Both the position numbers and the translations under genes were made by a program. 64,000 nucleotides of DNA from Kluyvera sp036759925 (GTDB lineage Bacteria; Pseudomonadota; Gammaproteobacteria; Enterobacterales; Enterobacteriaceae): NCBI RefSeq assembly GCF_036759925.1, contig NZ_JAPKIB010000003.1:372001-436000 (forward strand), read 5' to 3'. The number at the start of each line of letters is the position of its first letter. The stretch's first letter is position 1. The notes beneath the pieces were generated by a model. The model ran no database searches, was not told where the DNA came from, and was given only the letters and a program-made list of their open reading frames with translations. Positions 44,261-53,172 of the stretch are shown here, piece after piece.

Positions 44261-44339
44261 AGTATCGTCGCCGCTTGGTTTGGGTTTCCCCGCGTTAACG
44301 GGGAAATTCCTCACTAAGCTTCATCACGCTTTCGCGTGA

Positions 44340-44513
44340 TTACTTAGCGATTACCTTACGGCCACGGTAGAAACCGTCGGCAGTGATGTGGTGACGCAGG
44401 TGTTGTTCACCAGAAGTTTTGTCTACAGACAGGCTGGTGACTGCGGTCAGAGCGTCATGGGAACGACGCATGCCACGTTTGGAACGGGTTGGTTTATTCT
44501 GTTGTACGGCCAT
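44340..44513 (-). CDS. rpmF: 50S ribosomal protein bL32
   Basis: 57 aa, the E. coli length, starting MAVQQNKPTRSKRGMRRSHD and ending YYRGRKVIAK. Basic and small. Lies between yceD and plsX and forms the yceD-rpmF-plsX string known from E. coli, linking ribosome and lipid synthesis. Confidence 0.98.
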   Translation of the reverse strand: MAVQQNKPTRSKRGMRRSHDALTAVTSLSVDKTSGEQHLRHHITADGFYRGRKVIAK

Positions 44514-44529
44514 GGACCTTACTCCTCAA

Positions 44530-45051
44530 TTACTTTTGCTTTAAGCTGGCTAATACGGCAAATGGGTTTGGCTTCTGTGCCTCTTCAGGCAATTCACCAA
44601 AGACCATGTCCGCCTCGGACACTTCACAGTGTTCAGAATCATGCACCGGAACTACCGGCAAGGCGAGGATGATTTCATCTTCAACCAACGCCAGCAGATC
44701 GATTTCACCGAATTCGTTAACCTCAATCGGCTCATACGCTTCCGGGAGTGCCTCAACCTGATCATCATTTTTGACCGGGCTGAAACAATACTTTGTGTAG
44801 ACATGATGAGTAAACGGTTTCCCGCAACGCTGACATTCTAACGATACCGTCACCTTCACATCACCGGTCAGAACCGCGAGGCGTTGGTTATCGATATCGA
44901 AGGACATTTCACATTCTACATCACTGTCCACACTGACTACGGACGCGGCGACGCGCTCCGCCTGATCGGGGGTATAGATACCCTGGTAATCAAGGCGTTT
45001 TTGAGCCGTACGAACCGGATCGAGAGTCAGGGGTAATTTTACCTTTTGCAT
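44530..45051 (-). CDS. yceD: DUF177 protein YceD (23S rRNA accumulation protein)
   Basis: 173 aa, as in E. coli. Two Cys in the pair CQRCGKPF and acidic surroundings (EPIEVNEFGEIDLLALVEDEIILALP) are typical of DUF177. E. coli YceD is linked to 23S rRNA maturation, but its mechanism is not settled. Lies 16 bp before rpmF. Confidence 0.96.
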   Translation of the reverse strand: MQKVKLPLTLDPVRTAQKRLDYQGIYTPDQAERVAASVVSVDSDVECEMSFDIDNQRLAVLTGDVKVTVSLECQRCGKPFTHHVYTKYCFSPVKNDDQVEALPEAYEPIEVNEFGEIDLLALVEDEIILALPVVPVHDSEHCEVSEADMVFGELPEEAQKPNPFAVLASLKQK

Positions 45052-45091
45052 AGGGCGCGCATATTAACTTTGTAACGTCATAGAGTCAAAG

Positions 45092-45117
45092 AAAAAGGCA
45101 GCCTCAGGTTGCCTTTT
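45092..45117. terminator. Terminator-like hairpin between yceD and maf
   Basis: AAAAAGGCAGCC-TCA-GGTTGCCTTTT, stem 45097-45113 with A- and T-runs on both sides, so it reads as an intrinsic terminator in both directions. It lies between divergent genes, 40 bp upstream of the yceD ATG, where no transcript needs ending unless a leader or small RNA exists. Confidence 0.55.
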
Positions 45118-45193
45118 GCCAATAATTCGCACACATTGCGGCCTATAGTTTAAAATGTCGGAATCTAATTCGCTACCGTCTATTTAAAAAATT

Positions 45194-45778
45194 ATGCCTG
45201 AATTGATTCTTGCTTCGACATCCCCCTATCGCAAACAGCTGCTCGAGAAACTCGGCCTACCCTTCGAGTGCGCCGCGCCCGAGGTTGATGAACTGCCGCT
45301 ACCGGGCGAAACCCCACGCAGCCTGGTCCTGCGACTGGCGCAGGCCAAAGCCCAGGCGCTGGCCGTGCGTTTCCCTAACCATCTGATTATTGGCTCTGAC
45401 CAGGTCTGTTTGCTCGATGGAGAAATCACCGGTAAACCACACACCGAAGAGAATGCTCGCCTGCAATTAAAAAAGGCCAGTGGCAATGTGGTGACGTTTT
45501 ATACCGGGCTGGCGCTGTACAATTCGGCTAATGGTCAGTTACAAACGGAATGTGAGCCGTTCGACGTCCATTTTCGCCATTTAAGTGAGCAAGAAATCAA
45601 CGCCTATATCCGTAAAGAAAACCCGCTCAACTGCGCTGGAAGCTTTAAAAGCGAGGGGTTAGGGATCGCATTATTTGACCGCCTTGAAGGACGCGATCCG
45701 AACACGCTGATTGGTTTACCGCTGATTGCACTCTGCAAAATGTTGCGCCGGGAGAGCTTTAACCCACTGGCAGATTAG
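45194..45778 (+). CDS. yceF: Maf-like nucleotide pyrophosphatase YceF
   Basis: 194 aa, as in E. coli. Hydrolyses modified nucleoside triphosphates such as m7GTP to monophosphates. Motifs: STSPYRKQLLEKLG, VDELPLPGETPRSL, GSDQVCLLDGEI and the C-terminal SFKSEGLGIALFDRLEGRDPN. Divergent from yceD. Confidence 0.96.
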   Translation: MPELILASTSPYRKQLLEKLGLPFECAAPEVDELPLPGETPRSLVLRLAQAKAQALAVRFPNHLIIGSDQVCLLDGEITGKPHTEENARLQLKKASGNVVTFYTGLALYNSANGQLQTECEPFDVHFRHLSEQEINAYIRKENPLNCAGSFKSEGLGIALFDRLEGRDPNTLIGLPLIALCKMLRRESFNPLAD

Positions 45779-45782
45779 TGCA

Positions 45783-45855
45783 TTCCCGGCGTCGCTGCGC
45801 TCGGCCGAGCTACATTCGGGATAGGTAGCCCGGCCGAGCGCAGCGACGCCGGGAA
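45783..45855. repeat. REP/BIME palindrome after yceF
   Basis: Arms 45783-45813 and 45825-45855, complementary except for one base, with an 11-nt loop. Near-identical arm sequence recurs at 59952-60019. Confidence 0.9.
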
Positions 45856-45941
45856 ATCCCCCCACGATCACAGTTTATTTTCTCACCACCATTACAATCC
45901 ATACCCCACATTGAAACATTGTTTTAATTTAAGGAGAGAGG

Positions 45942-47090
45942 ATGCGTGGCACACCTAAACTGTTATTTATGCTGGCAATGCTGACCGCAGCGCAGGCCAA
46001 TGCCGTTGATGACTGGCAGCAACAGGGCATTGTCGAGGGGAATCTTCCCGCCAGCTGGCAACAGATGAAAAGCCAGATGCAGTACCCGGATTCGTGGCTT
46101 TCTGGACACAAATCCGATTTTAAAACATGGCAACAGCATGCCCGTCAGTTATTTCGTCAGTCGCTTCTCACTCCTGACGCGACCAAACCCTTCGACGCAC
46201 AAAACATCGCCCGCGAAGACCGGGGCAGCTACACCGCCGAGAAGCTGGCTTTAAACATTACCGACGATAACCGTATCGCCGCGCTGATGCTGACACCAAA
46301 ATCCCCCGGCCCTCATCCGGCAATCGTCCTGCTCCACGATCACGGTTCGAAATTTGATATCGGTAAAGAGAAGCTAATCCGTCCATGGGGTAACGCCGAA
46401 CAGCTTGCCAGCGCCCAGGCCTGGGCCGATAAGTTCTTCACCGGCCGTTTTATCGGCGATGAACTGGCAAAGCGTGGCTACGTGGTTATCGCCATCGATA
46501 GTCCCGGCTGGGGCGACCGCGGGCCGATGGTGTACGAGCAGCAGCAGGCACTGGCCAGCAACTACTTTAATCTGGGACGTTCTCTGGCGGGGGAAATGGC
46601 CTATGAAGATATGCGCACCGTAGACTTCCTCGCCTCACTTAAAGGGGTCGATAGCCAGCGTATCGGCGTGCTCGGCTTCTCAATGGGCGGGTATCGCGCC
46701 TGGCAGCTCGCGGCGCTGTCCGATAAGGTCGCCGCCACGGCGGTAATCTCCTGGTTCGGTACCTATAACGGCCTGATGATCCCGGGCAACAACGTGCTGC
46801 GCGGCCAGTCGGCCTTTTATATGCTGCATCCGGGCATGGCAGCCAAAATGGATATTCCGGATATCGCCAGCATTGCCGCACCGAAACCAATGCTGATTTT
46901 TAGCGGTGGACAGGACAAGCTATTCCCGGCCAGCGCGGTCAACGACGCCTTTGCCAAAGTGCACCGTGTCTGGTCTTCACAACATGCCGACGACAAGCTG
47001 GTGACCAAAACCTGGCCAGCGCTCGGCCACGTCTTTTACCAGCAACAGCAGGAGGAAGTGTTCCCGTGGCTGGATAAATGGCTGAAATGA
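45942..47090 (+). CDS. Exported alpha/beta hydrolase, dienelactone-hydrolase-like
   Basis: 382 aa with a signal peptide (MRGTPKLLFMLAMLTAAQAN, cleavage near ANA-VDD), so probably periplasmic. The catalytic triad is visible: Ser in GVLGFSMGGYRAW, Asp in IFSGGQDKLFPASA and His in LGHVFYQQQQ. The oxyanion region VLLHDHGSKFDIGKEK precedes. GGAGAG serves the ATG. The long N-terminal segment before the hydrolase fold (~25-110) and the 'dienelactone/acetyl-xylan esterase' look fit a family of secreted carboxylesterases; substrate is unknown. Not present between yceF and rluC in E. coli, and flanked by REP elements on both sides, so an accessory insertion. Confidence 0.85.
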   Translation: MRGTPKLLFMLAMLTAAQANAVDDWQQQGIVEGNLPASWQQMKSQMQYPDSWLSGHKSDFKTWQQHARQLFRQSLLTPDATKPFDAQNIAREDRGSYTAEKLALNITDDNRIAALMLTPKSPGPHPAIVLLHDHGSKFDIGKEKLIRPWGNAEQLASAQAWADKFFTGRFIGDELAKRGYVVIAIDSPGWGDRGPMVYEQQQALASNYFNLGRSLAGEMAYEDMRTVDFLASLKGVDSQRIGVLGFSMGGYRAWQLAALSDKVAATAVISWFGTYNGLMIPGNNVLRGQSAFYMLHPGMAAKMDIPDIASIAAPKPMLIFSGGQDKLFPASAVNDAFAKVHRVWSSQHADDKLVTKTWPALGHVFYQQQQEEVFPWLDKWLK

Positions 47091-47109
47091 GGGGGAATAA
47101 GAGGGTCTG

Positions 47110-47189
47110 GTAGGCCGGATAAGGCGTGTACGCCGCCATCCGGCAACCTATGCGCATCTGCCGGATAGCGCTTCGCTTATCCGGCCTAC
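47110..47189. repeat. REP elements between the hydrolase gene and rluC
   Basis: GTAGGCCGGATAAGGCG...GCCATCCGGCA (47110-47145) and TGCCGGATAGCGCTTCGC...CCGGCCTAC (47159-47189). These match the classical E. coli REP sequence, unlike the CCCGGCG type seen elsewhere in the window. Located between convergent genes. Confidence 0.9.
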
Positions 47190-47192
47190 GGC

Positions 47193-48155
47193 TTACTGCT
47201 GTTTGCTTTGATTACGCAGCACCTGCAGGCAGCGCTTGAGCTGGTCATCCAGCGGCGCTTCAATGCGCAGTACTTCACCGGTACCCGGGTGAGTAAACTT
47301 CAGCGCAGCGGCGTGCAGGAACAGACGGTTCAGTCCGGTGCCCGCCAGCTGTTTATCAAACTCGCGATCGCCGTAGCGGTCATCAAAGGCAATCGGGTGA
47401 CCGGCATGCAGCGTATGCACGCGGATCTGGTGCGTGCGCCCGGTCACCGGGCTACAGCGCACCAGCGTGGCGTGGGTATAGCGCTCTTCCACCTTGAAGC
47501 GGGTTTCCGACGGCTTCCCTTCCTGGCTCACACGCACAATACGCTCGCCGCTTTGCAGAATGTTTTTCAGCAACGGTGCCTGTACCACTTTAACGTGGGA
47601 CTGCCACTGCCCGCGAACCAGCGCCAGGTAATCTTTTTGCATCCCTTTCTCACGCAGCTGTTCGTGCAGCGAACGCAGCGCAGAGCGCTTTTTCGCCACC
47701 AGCAGGACACCTGAGGTATCGCGGTCCAGGCGGTGCACCAGTTCAAGGAAACGCGCTTCCGGGCGCAGGGCACGCAGCCCTTCAATGACGCCAAAGCTTA
47801 GGCCGCTACCACCATGCACGGCGGTGCCAGACGGCTTGTTCAGCACGAGGATGTGATCGTCTTCATAGAGGATCACATCGCTCAGCGCTGCCACTTTTTG
47901 CAGATGCGGCGACACCGCCTCTTCTTCGCGCTCAGCGACGCGTACCGGCGGGATTCGAACTTCATCGCCGGCTTCCAGTTTGTATTCTGGCTTGATGCGT
48001 TTTTTGTTTACCCGCACTTCCCCTTTACGCAGGATGCGGTAAATCATACTCTTCGGCACGCCCTTCAGCTGGGTGCGCAAAAAGTTGTCAATTCGTTGCC
48101 CGGCTTCATCAGCGCTAATGGCAATCATTTTTACGGTCGGAGTCTCAGTTTTCAT
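47193..48155 (-). CDS. rluC: 23S rRNA pseudouridine synthase (955/2504/2580)
   Basis: 320 aa from MKTETPTVKMIAISADEAG (E. coli 319); the frame extends to 48197 but the extra 14 residues are unlike the family. N-terminal S4 RNA-binding domain (QRIDNFLRTQLKGVPKSMIYRILRKGEVRVN), then the RluA-type catalytic domain with the Asp in HRLDRDTSGVLL. Divergent from rne. Confidence 0.97.
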   Translation of the reverse strand: MKTETPTVKMIAISADEAGQRIDNFLRTQLKGVPKSMIYRILRKGEVRVNKKRIKPEYKLEAGDEVRIPPVRVAEREEEAVSPHLQKVAALSDVILYEDDHILVLNKPSGTAVHGGSGLSFGVIEGLRALRPEARFLELVHRLDRDTSGVLLVAKKRSALRSLHEQLREKGMQKDYLALVRGQWQSHVKVVQAPLLKNILQSGERIVRVSQEGKPSETRFKVEERYTHATLVRCSPVTGRTHQIRVHTLHAGHPIAFDDRYGDREFDKQLAGTGLNRLFLHAAALKFTHPGTGEVLRIEAPLDDQLKRCLQVLRNQSKQQ

Positions 48156-48811
48156 GGTGCGCGATTCTAAATATCCCGGCTCAATAGCGCCACTCATTTT
48201 TCTATGCTTATATTTATCATTATCCGTTTCTCAGGCTGCTTCACCCTATGAGCTGTTTGTTATTAGAACAATCTCATCGGACTGGTGAAAAAACTGTGAG
48301 TAACCGGGTGATAAAAGGTGAAAGTCATCTTGCTATAACCAGGTTAGCAAGGAATAATGAATCTGTTTTCCGTGTTGAACCTGGAATAACAAGGATATTT
48401 ACGGAATGACCAGTTTTGTCCGTCCGATCATCCACGCAGCAATGGCGTAAGACGTATTGATCGTTCAGACAGTTAGCGGGCTGCGAGTTGCAGTCCTTAC
48501 CGGTACATATACTGTATGAATTTTAGATGATAGACAGAAAACGCAACGGGAAACATCCGTGCAGACCTCTAGCTTCTGAAAGATGACGAGTATAAATGGA
48601 ATCTTCTCTGGAGAGTTATCCCAGGCTGTTCCCCAAATAATTGCGCTGTGTTTCCGCTTGAAACACAGGCTACCGACACTCTGCGCCTCTTAAACGAGCG
48701 ACAACCGTGAGGTTGGCGACGTGAATAGTCACGAGGCCATCGGTTTACCCCGGAAAGGCAACACTCTGCTCGCAGCTTAGTCGTCAATGTAAGAATAATG
48801 AGTAAGTTACG
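48156..48811 (+). promoter_or_regulatory. rluC-rne intergenic region with the long rne leader
   Basis: About 650 bp without a convincing gene. In E. coli the rne mRNA has a 361-nt 5' untranslated leader whose hairpins are sensed by RNase E to limit its own synthesis; the sequence just before the ATG at 48812 (GTAAGAATAATGAGTAAGTT) matches that leader as remembered, so the same feedback is expected. Short frames here, including one on the minus strand at 48569-48787, lack coding signals. Confidence 0.65.
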
Positions 48812-51800
48812 ATGAAAAGAATGTTAATCAACGCAACTCAGCAGGAAGAGTTGCGTGTCGCCCTTGTTGATGGGCAGCGTCTGTACGATCTGGATATTGA
48901 AAGCCCAGGACACGAACAGAAAAAAGCGAACATCTACAAAGGCAAAATTACCCGTATTGAACCCAGTCTCGAAGCCGCGTTTGTTGATTACGGCGCCGAG
49001 CGTCATGGTTTCCTCCCCCTCAAAGAAATCGCTCGCGAATACTTCCCTGCTAATTACAACGCCCATGGTCGTCCGAACATCAAAGACGTCCTGCGCGAAG
49101 GTCAGGAAGTTATCGTTCAGATTGATAAAGAGGAGCGCGGCAATAAAGGCGCTGCGCTGACCACCTTTATCAGCCTCGCGGGCAGCTACCTGGTGCTGAT
49201 GCCGAATAACCCACGTGCTGGCGGTATCTCCCGTCGCATCGAAGGTGACGATCGCACCGAACTGAAAGAAGCGCTGGCAAGCCTTGAGCTGCCAGACGGC
49301 ATGGGCTTAATCGTACGTACCGCGGGCGTGGGTAAATCCGCCGAAGCGCTGCAGTGGGATTTAAGCTTCCGTCTGAAGCACTGGGAAGCTATCCAGAAAG
49401 CCGCTGACAGCCGCCCTGCTCCGTTCCTGATTCACCAGGAAAGCAACGTGATTGTTCGCGCCTTCCGCGACTATCTGCGCCAGGACATCGGCGAAATCCT
49501 GATCGATAACCCGAAAGTGATGGAGATGGCGCGTCAGCACATTTCTGCGCTGGGTCGTCCGGATTTCAGCAGCAAAATTAAACTGTACACCGGTGAAATC
49601 CCGCTGTTCAGCCACTACCAGATTGAATCGCAGATTGAATCCGCTTTCCAGCGTGAAGTCCGTCTGCCGTCAGGTGGTTCTATCGTTATCGATAGCACCG
49701 AAGCCCTGACCGCTATCGATATCAACTCCGCACGTGCAACCCGCGGCGGCGACATCGAAGAAACCGCATTCAACACCAACCTGGAAGCGGCCGATGAAAT
49801 CGCCCGTCAGCTCCGCCTGCGTGACCTTGGCGGCCTGATCGTTATCGACTTTATCGACATGACCCCGGTACGCCACCAGCGCGCGGTAGAAAACCGTCTG
49901 CGTGAAGCGGTGCGTCAGGACCGTGCGCGTATCCAGATCAGCCACATTTCTCGCTTCGGCCTGCTGGAGATGTCCCGTCAGCGTCTGAGCCCTTCTCTGG
50001 GTGAGTCCAGCCACCACGTCTGCCCACGCTGCTCCGGCACCGGTACCGTGCGTGACAACGAATCGCTGTCGCTCTCTATCCTGCGTCTGATTGAAGAAGA
50101 AGCGCTGAAAGAGAACACCAAAGAAGTTCATGCGATTGTCCCAGTGCCAATTGCCTCTTACCTGCTGAACGAAAAGCGCGCCGCTATCAGCGCCATCGAA
50201 TCCCGTCAGGGCGATGTTCGCTGCATTATCGTGCCAAACGATCAGATGGAAACCCCGCATTACTCCGTACTGCGCGTGCGTAAAGGTGAAGAGACTACCA
50301 CCCTGAGCTACCTGCTGCCGAAGCTGCATGAAGAAGCCATGGCGCTGCCGGTAGAAGAAGAGTTCGTTGAGCGTAAGCTGCCTGAGCAGCCTGCGCTGGC
50401 AACCTTCGTGATGCCTGAAGTGCCAGAGCCAACGGCAGTCAAAGCCACTGTTGCCGCTGCAGCACCACAGGCGAAAGCGACCGCTGCTGCTGCACCTGCT
50501 GCACCGGGCCTGATCTCCCGTTTCTTCGGCGCGCTGAAAAACCTGTTTGCCGGTACCCCGGAAACGCCGGTTGAAGCTCAGCCTGAGAAGCAGGAAGCCA
50601 AGCCTGAACGTCAGCAGGAACGCCGCAAACCGCGTCAGAACAACCGTCGCGACCGTAATGACCGCGGTGACCGTAACGACCGCCGAGGCGAGCGTAATGA
50701 ACGTAATGAACGTAACGACCGTGGTGAAAACGCTGAAGGCCGTGAACCGCGTGAGAGCCGTGAAGGCCGCGAGGACAACCGCCGCAACCGTCGTGAGAAG
50801 CCACAGCAGACCGGTGAAGCACGTGAAAACCGTCAGGTCGCTGCCGTAGACGACAGCGAGAAAGCGAAATCCCGCGATGAACAGCAGCAGTCCCGCCGCG
50901 AACGTAACCGCCGCCGCAGCGACGAAAAACGTCAGCAGCCGCAGGAAGCGAAGCCGCAGATCCGCGAAGAGCAGCCGGTTATTGCCGAGGAAGCCGCAGC
51001 GGAAGAGCGCGTTCAGAACATGCCGCGTCGCAAGCCGCGTCAGCTGTCGCAGAAAGTGCGTATCGAAACCCCTGAGCAGACCGCAGCACGTGAACTGATT
51101 GCTGATGAACCACAGCAGGAAGAAGCACCGCGTACCGCTCTGGCGAAAGTTGACCTGCCAGCCGTCGTTGATGTTCCGGCACAAGCCGAGCAGGACGATA
51201 GCGCAGAAGGTCGTGATAACAACGGTATGCCACGTCGCTCCCGTCGTTCTCCACGTCACCTGCGCGTCAGCGGCCAGCGTCGCCGTCGCTACCGTGATGA
51301 GCGTTACCCGACCCAATCACCAATGCCGCTGACCGTCGCCTGTGCGTCGCCAGAACTGGCATCCGGTAAAGTGTGGATCCGTTACCCGGTTGCACAGGTT
51401 CAGGATCAGGCTATCGTTGATGCACCGGTTGAGCAGGAAGAGATTGCACAGCCAATCGTGGCAGAAACCATTGAGCAAGCCGTAGCGCCTATCGCTGCCG
51501 CTGAGCCAGTTGCACCAGTAGCTGTTGAAGCGCCGGTACAGCCTGCGGCAGTGGTGGAGCCAGAAGCCGTCGTTGAACCTGTTGTGGTCGTTGCTGAAGC
51601 AGCAGCGCCAGCGCAGGAAGAAGCGCCTGCTCCGGTCGTTGCAGAAGCGGTAGCTGAAGAGCCAGTTGTTGTTGAAGAAGCGCCGGTACAGCCGGTTGCC
51701 GAAGCCGCAGCGCCGGTTGAAGAAGCCAACGTGGAAGCCGAACCGGCTGCCGCAGAGCCAGTGGTTGAAGCTCCGGTAGCGGTAACGCCTGAAGTGGAAG

Positions 51801-52078
51801 CGCCAGTTGTCGCGCCGGCTCCAGTCGTTGAAGCACCAGTGGTTGCTCCGGCACCGGTAGTCGACACGCCCGTTGTCGCCGAGCCAGCACCTGCTGCCGC
51901 TCATCACGCCACGGCACCAATGACGCGTGCACCAGCACCAACCTACGTGCCTGAAGCACCGCGTCACAGCGATTGGGTTCGCCCTGCCTTTGACTTCGAC
52001 GGTAAAGGTTCCGCCGGTGGTCACAGCGCAACCCATAGCGCGACTTCGGGTCCAACCCGCCCGCAGCCAGTTGAATAA
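48812..52078 (+). CDS. rne: Ribonuclease E
   Basis: 1088 aa (E. coli 1061). Essential endoribonuclease and scaffold of the degradosome at the inner membrane. N-terminal catalytic half: S1 domain (NIYKGKITRIEPSLEAAFVDYG), 5'-sensor, DNase-like domain with metal ligands in TEALTAIDINSARATRG and IVIDFIDMTP, and zinc-link CPRCSGTG. C-terminal half is disordered: an arginine-rich RNA-binding region (RRKPRQNNRRDRNDRGDRND and onward, ~607-680), a helicase-binding zone, PTQSPMPLTVACASPELASG, a long Ala/Pro/Val/Glu repeat (~890-1035) and the PNPase-binding end (APMTRAPAPTYVPEAPRHSDW). The 27 extra residues fall in the Val/Pro/Ala-rich repeat. Confidence 0.98.
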   Translation: MKRMLINATQQEELRVALVDGQRLYDLDIESPGHEQKKANIYKGKITRIEPSLEAAFVDYGAERHGFLPLKEIAREYFPANYNAHGRPNIKDVLREGQEVIVQIDKEERGNKGAALTTFISLAGSYLVLMPNNPRAGGISRRIEGDDRTELKEALASLELPDGMGLIVRTAGVGKSAEALQWDLSFRLKHWEAIQKAADSRPAPFLIHQESNVIVRAFRDYLRQDIGEILIDNPKVMEMARQHISALGRPDFSSKIKLYTGEIPLFSHYQIESQIESAFQREVRLPSGGSIVIDSTEALTAIDINSARATRGGDIEETAFNTNLEAADEIARQLRLRDLGGLIVIDFIDMTPVRHQRAVENRLREAVRQDRARIQISHISRFGLLEMSRQRLSPSLGESSHHVCPRCSGTGTVRDNESLSLSILRLIEEEALKENTKEVHAIVPVPIASYLLNEKRAAISAIESRQGDVRCIIVPNDQMETPHYSVLRVRKGEETTTLSYLLPKLHEEAMALPVEEEFVERKLPEQPALATFVMPEVPEPTAVKATVAAAAPQAKATAAAAPAAPGLISRFFGALKNLFAGTPETPVEAQPEKQEAKPERQQERRKPRQNNRRDRNDRGDRNDRRGERNERNERNDRGENAEGREPRESREGREDNRRNRREKPQQTGEARENRQVAAVDDSEKAKSRDEQQQSRRERNRRRSDEKRQQPQEAKPQIREEQPVIAEEAAAEERVQNMPRRKPRQLSQKVRIETPEQTAARELIADEPQQEEAPRTALAKVDLPAVVDVPAQAEQDDSAEGRDNNGMPRRSRRSPRHLRVSGQRRRRYRDERYPTQSPMPLTVACASPELASGKVWIRYPVAQVQDQAIVDAPVEQEEIAQPIVAETIEQAVAPIAAAEPVAPVAVEAPVQPAAVVEPEAVVEPVVVVAEAAAPAQEEAPAPVVAEAVAEEPVVVEEAPVQPVAEAAAPVEEANVEAEPAAAEPVVEAPVAVTPEVEAPVVAPAPVVEAPVVAPAPVVDTPVVAEPAPAAAHHATAPMTRAPAPTYVPEAPRHSDWVRPAFDFDGKGSAGGHSATHSATSGPTRPQPVE

Positions 52079-52099
52079 CCCTCTGCGCGTGAAATAAAA

Positions 52100-52126
52100 A
52101 ATCGGCCCCGGTGGCCGATTTTTTTT
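52100..52126. terminator. Bidirectional terminator between rne and the LysR gene
   Basis: Perfect 8-bp stem AATCGGCC / GGCCGATT, loop CCGGT, with T8 to the right and A6 to the left. It serves rne and the convergent LysR gene, whose stop codon overlaps its edge. Confidence 0.9.
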
Positions 52127-53060
52127 ACCCTTTTTTTGGCTGCTGCATGCCGGCAATTTGCGGCATCACTTCCCGCATCAGGTCGAGAAACTTGCGCAAT
52201 CGCGTCGGGTAGTACAGCGCCCACGGGTATACCAGGTGGACCGGCAGCGGTGCTGCCTGCCACTGCGGCAATAGCTCAATCAGTTCCCCACTCGCCAGCT
52301 CCGCCTCCACCGTCCAGCTTGAGACAATCGCCACGCCAACGTGTGCCAGCGCGGCATTTTTCGCTACGTACAGGCTATCCGTGCTGAGCCGCGCCGCCAC
52401 CGCCACGTTCACCGTCTGGTGACTCTCGGTATGGCGTAGCGTGACCTCATGCTGGTAGAAGGTGCTGATGGCAATCCACGGCAGCGCAGAGAGCAATTCA
52501 GGGCTTTCCACCGCCGGATAACGCGCAAGCAGTTCGGGCGAGGCGACGATACAGCGCGGCACTTCCGCCAGCAGCACGGATACCGTTGCCGGGTCAACGT
52601 CGGCCCCCACGCGGATCGCACAGTCGATATTATCGCTGATAAAATCCACCGCTTTGTCATGCAGCATCCACTCCACCGACAGCTGCGGATAACGCGCCAA
52701 AAAGCCCACCAGCGGCGTCAGCAACTGCTGTTGACCAAACGCATGTGGCGCACGTACCCGCAGCGTACCGACCGGCTGGTCATCAGAAAACTGTAAGGCA
52801 TCTTCCAGCGCCAGCCAGGACTCCACCACCTGCCGGGCATGCTGATAGCAGCGTTCGCCGTCGTCCGTCAGCTTCATGGCATGCGTAGAGCGCTGCAGCA
52901 GCTTCGCACCCAGCATCTCCTCCAGCGATTGCAGGCGACGGCTGACGGTGGCCTGGGTGGTCTGTAGCTGTCGGGCAGCAGCGGAGAGCGAACCGGACTC
53001 CACAATGCGAATAAAAGTCCGCATCAGCTCCACGCGATCTATACGCTCATTTCTTTTCAT
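52125..53060 (-). CDS. LysR-family transcriptional regulator
   Basis: 311 aa. N-terminal winged helix-turn-helix (VELMRTFIRIVESGSLSAAA then RQLQTTQATVSRRLQSLEEM, ~10-60) and an effector-binding domain of two lobes. Divergent from the MFS gene across 112 bp, the usual arrangement for a regulator and its target. Effector unknown. Not present between rne and flgL in E. coli. Confidence 0.9.
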   Translation of the reverse strand: MKRNERIDRVELMRTFIRIVESGSLSAAARQLQTTQATVSRRLQSLEEMLGAKLLQRSTHAMKLTDDGERCYQHARQVVESWLALEDALQFSDDQPVGTLRVRAPHAFGQQQLLTPLVGFLARYPQLSVEWMLHDKAVDFISDNIDCAIRVGADVDPATVSVLLAEVPRCIVASPELLARYPAVESPELLSALPWIAISTFYQHEVTLRHTESHQTVNVAVAARLSTDSLYVAKNAALAHVGVAIVSSWTVEAELASGELIELLPQWQAAPLPVHLVYPWALYYPTRLRKFLDLMREVMPQIAGMQQPKKG

Positions 53061-53172
53061 TATCGATTTGCCTATACGTCAAACGTATAACTGTTTTACC
53101 ACCTCGCCGACTACCGCTCTACCCCTAAGACGCGGAAAATACGCCTCATACACAGTTGAGGACAACAACATC

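Noticed and set aside
48569..48787. 72-codon minus-strand frame in the rne leader
   Set aside because: Lies in the structured leader region; no ribosome site and an unusual Arg/Ser/Cys-rich composition. The E. coli yceQ call in this region is also doubtful.
49670..51316. Long minus-strand frame (548 codons) opposite rne
   Set aside because: Antisense to the conserved rne coding sequence; composition is a by-product of GC-rich codons and the Arg/Ala repeats. No ribosome site or family features.
51317..52156. Minus-strand frames of 153-279 codons with Thr/Gly/Ala/Ser or Arg/Trp/Cys-rich repeats
   Set aside because: Shadow of the Ala/Pro/Val/Glu repeat in RNase E; it runs across the terminator and is not protein-like.
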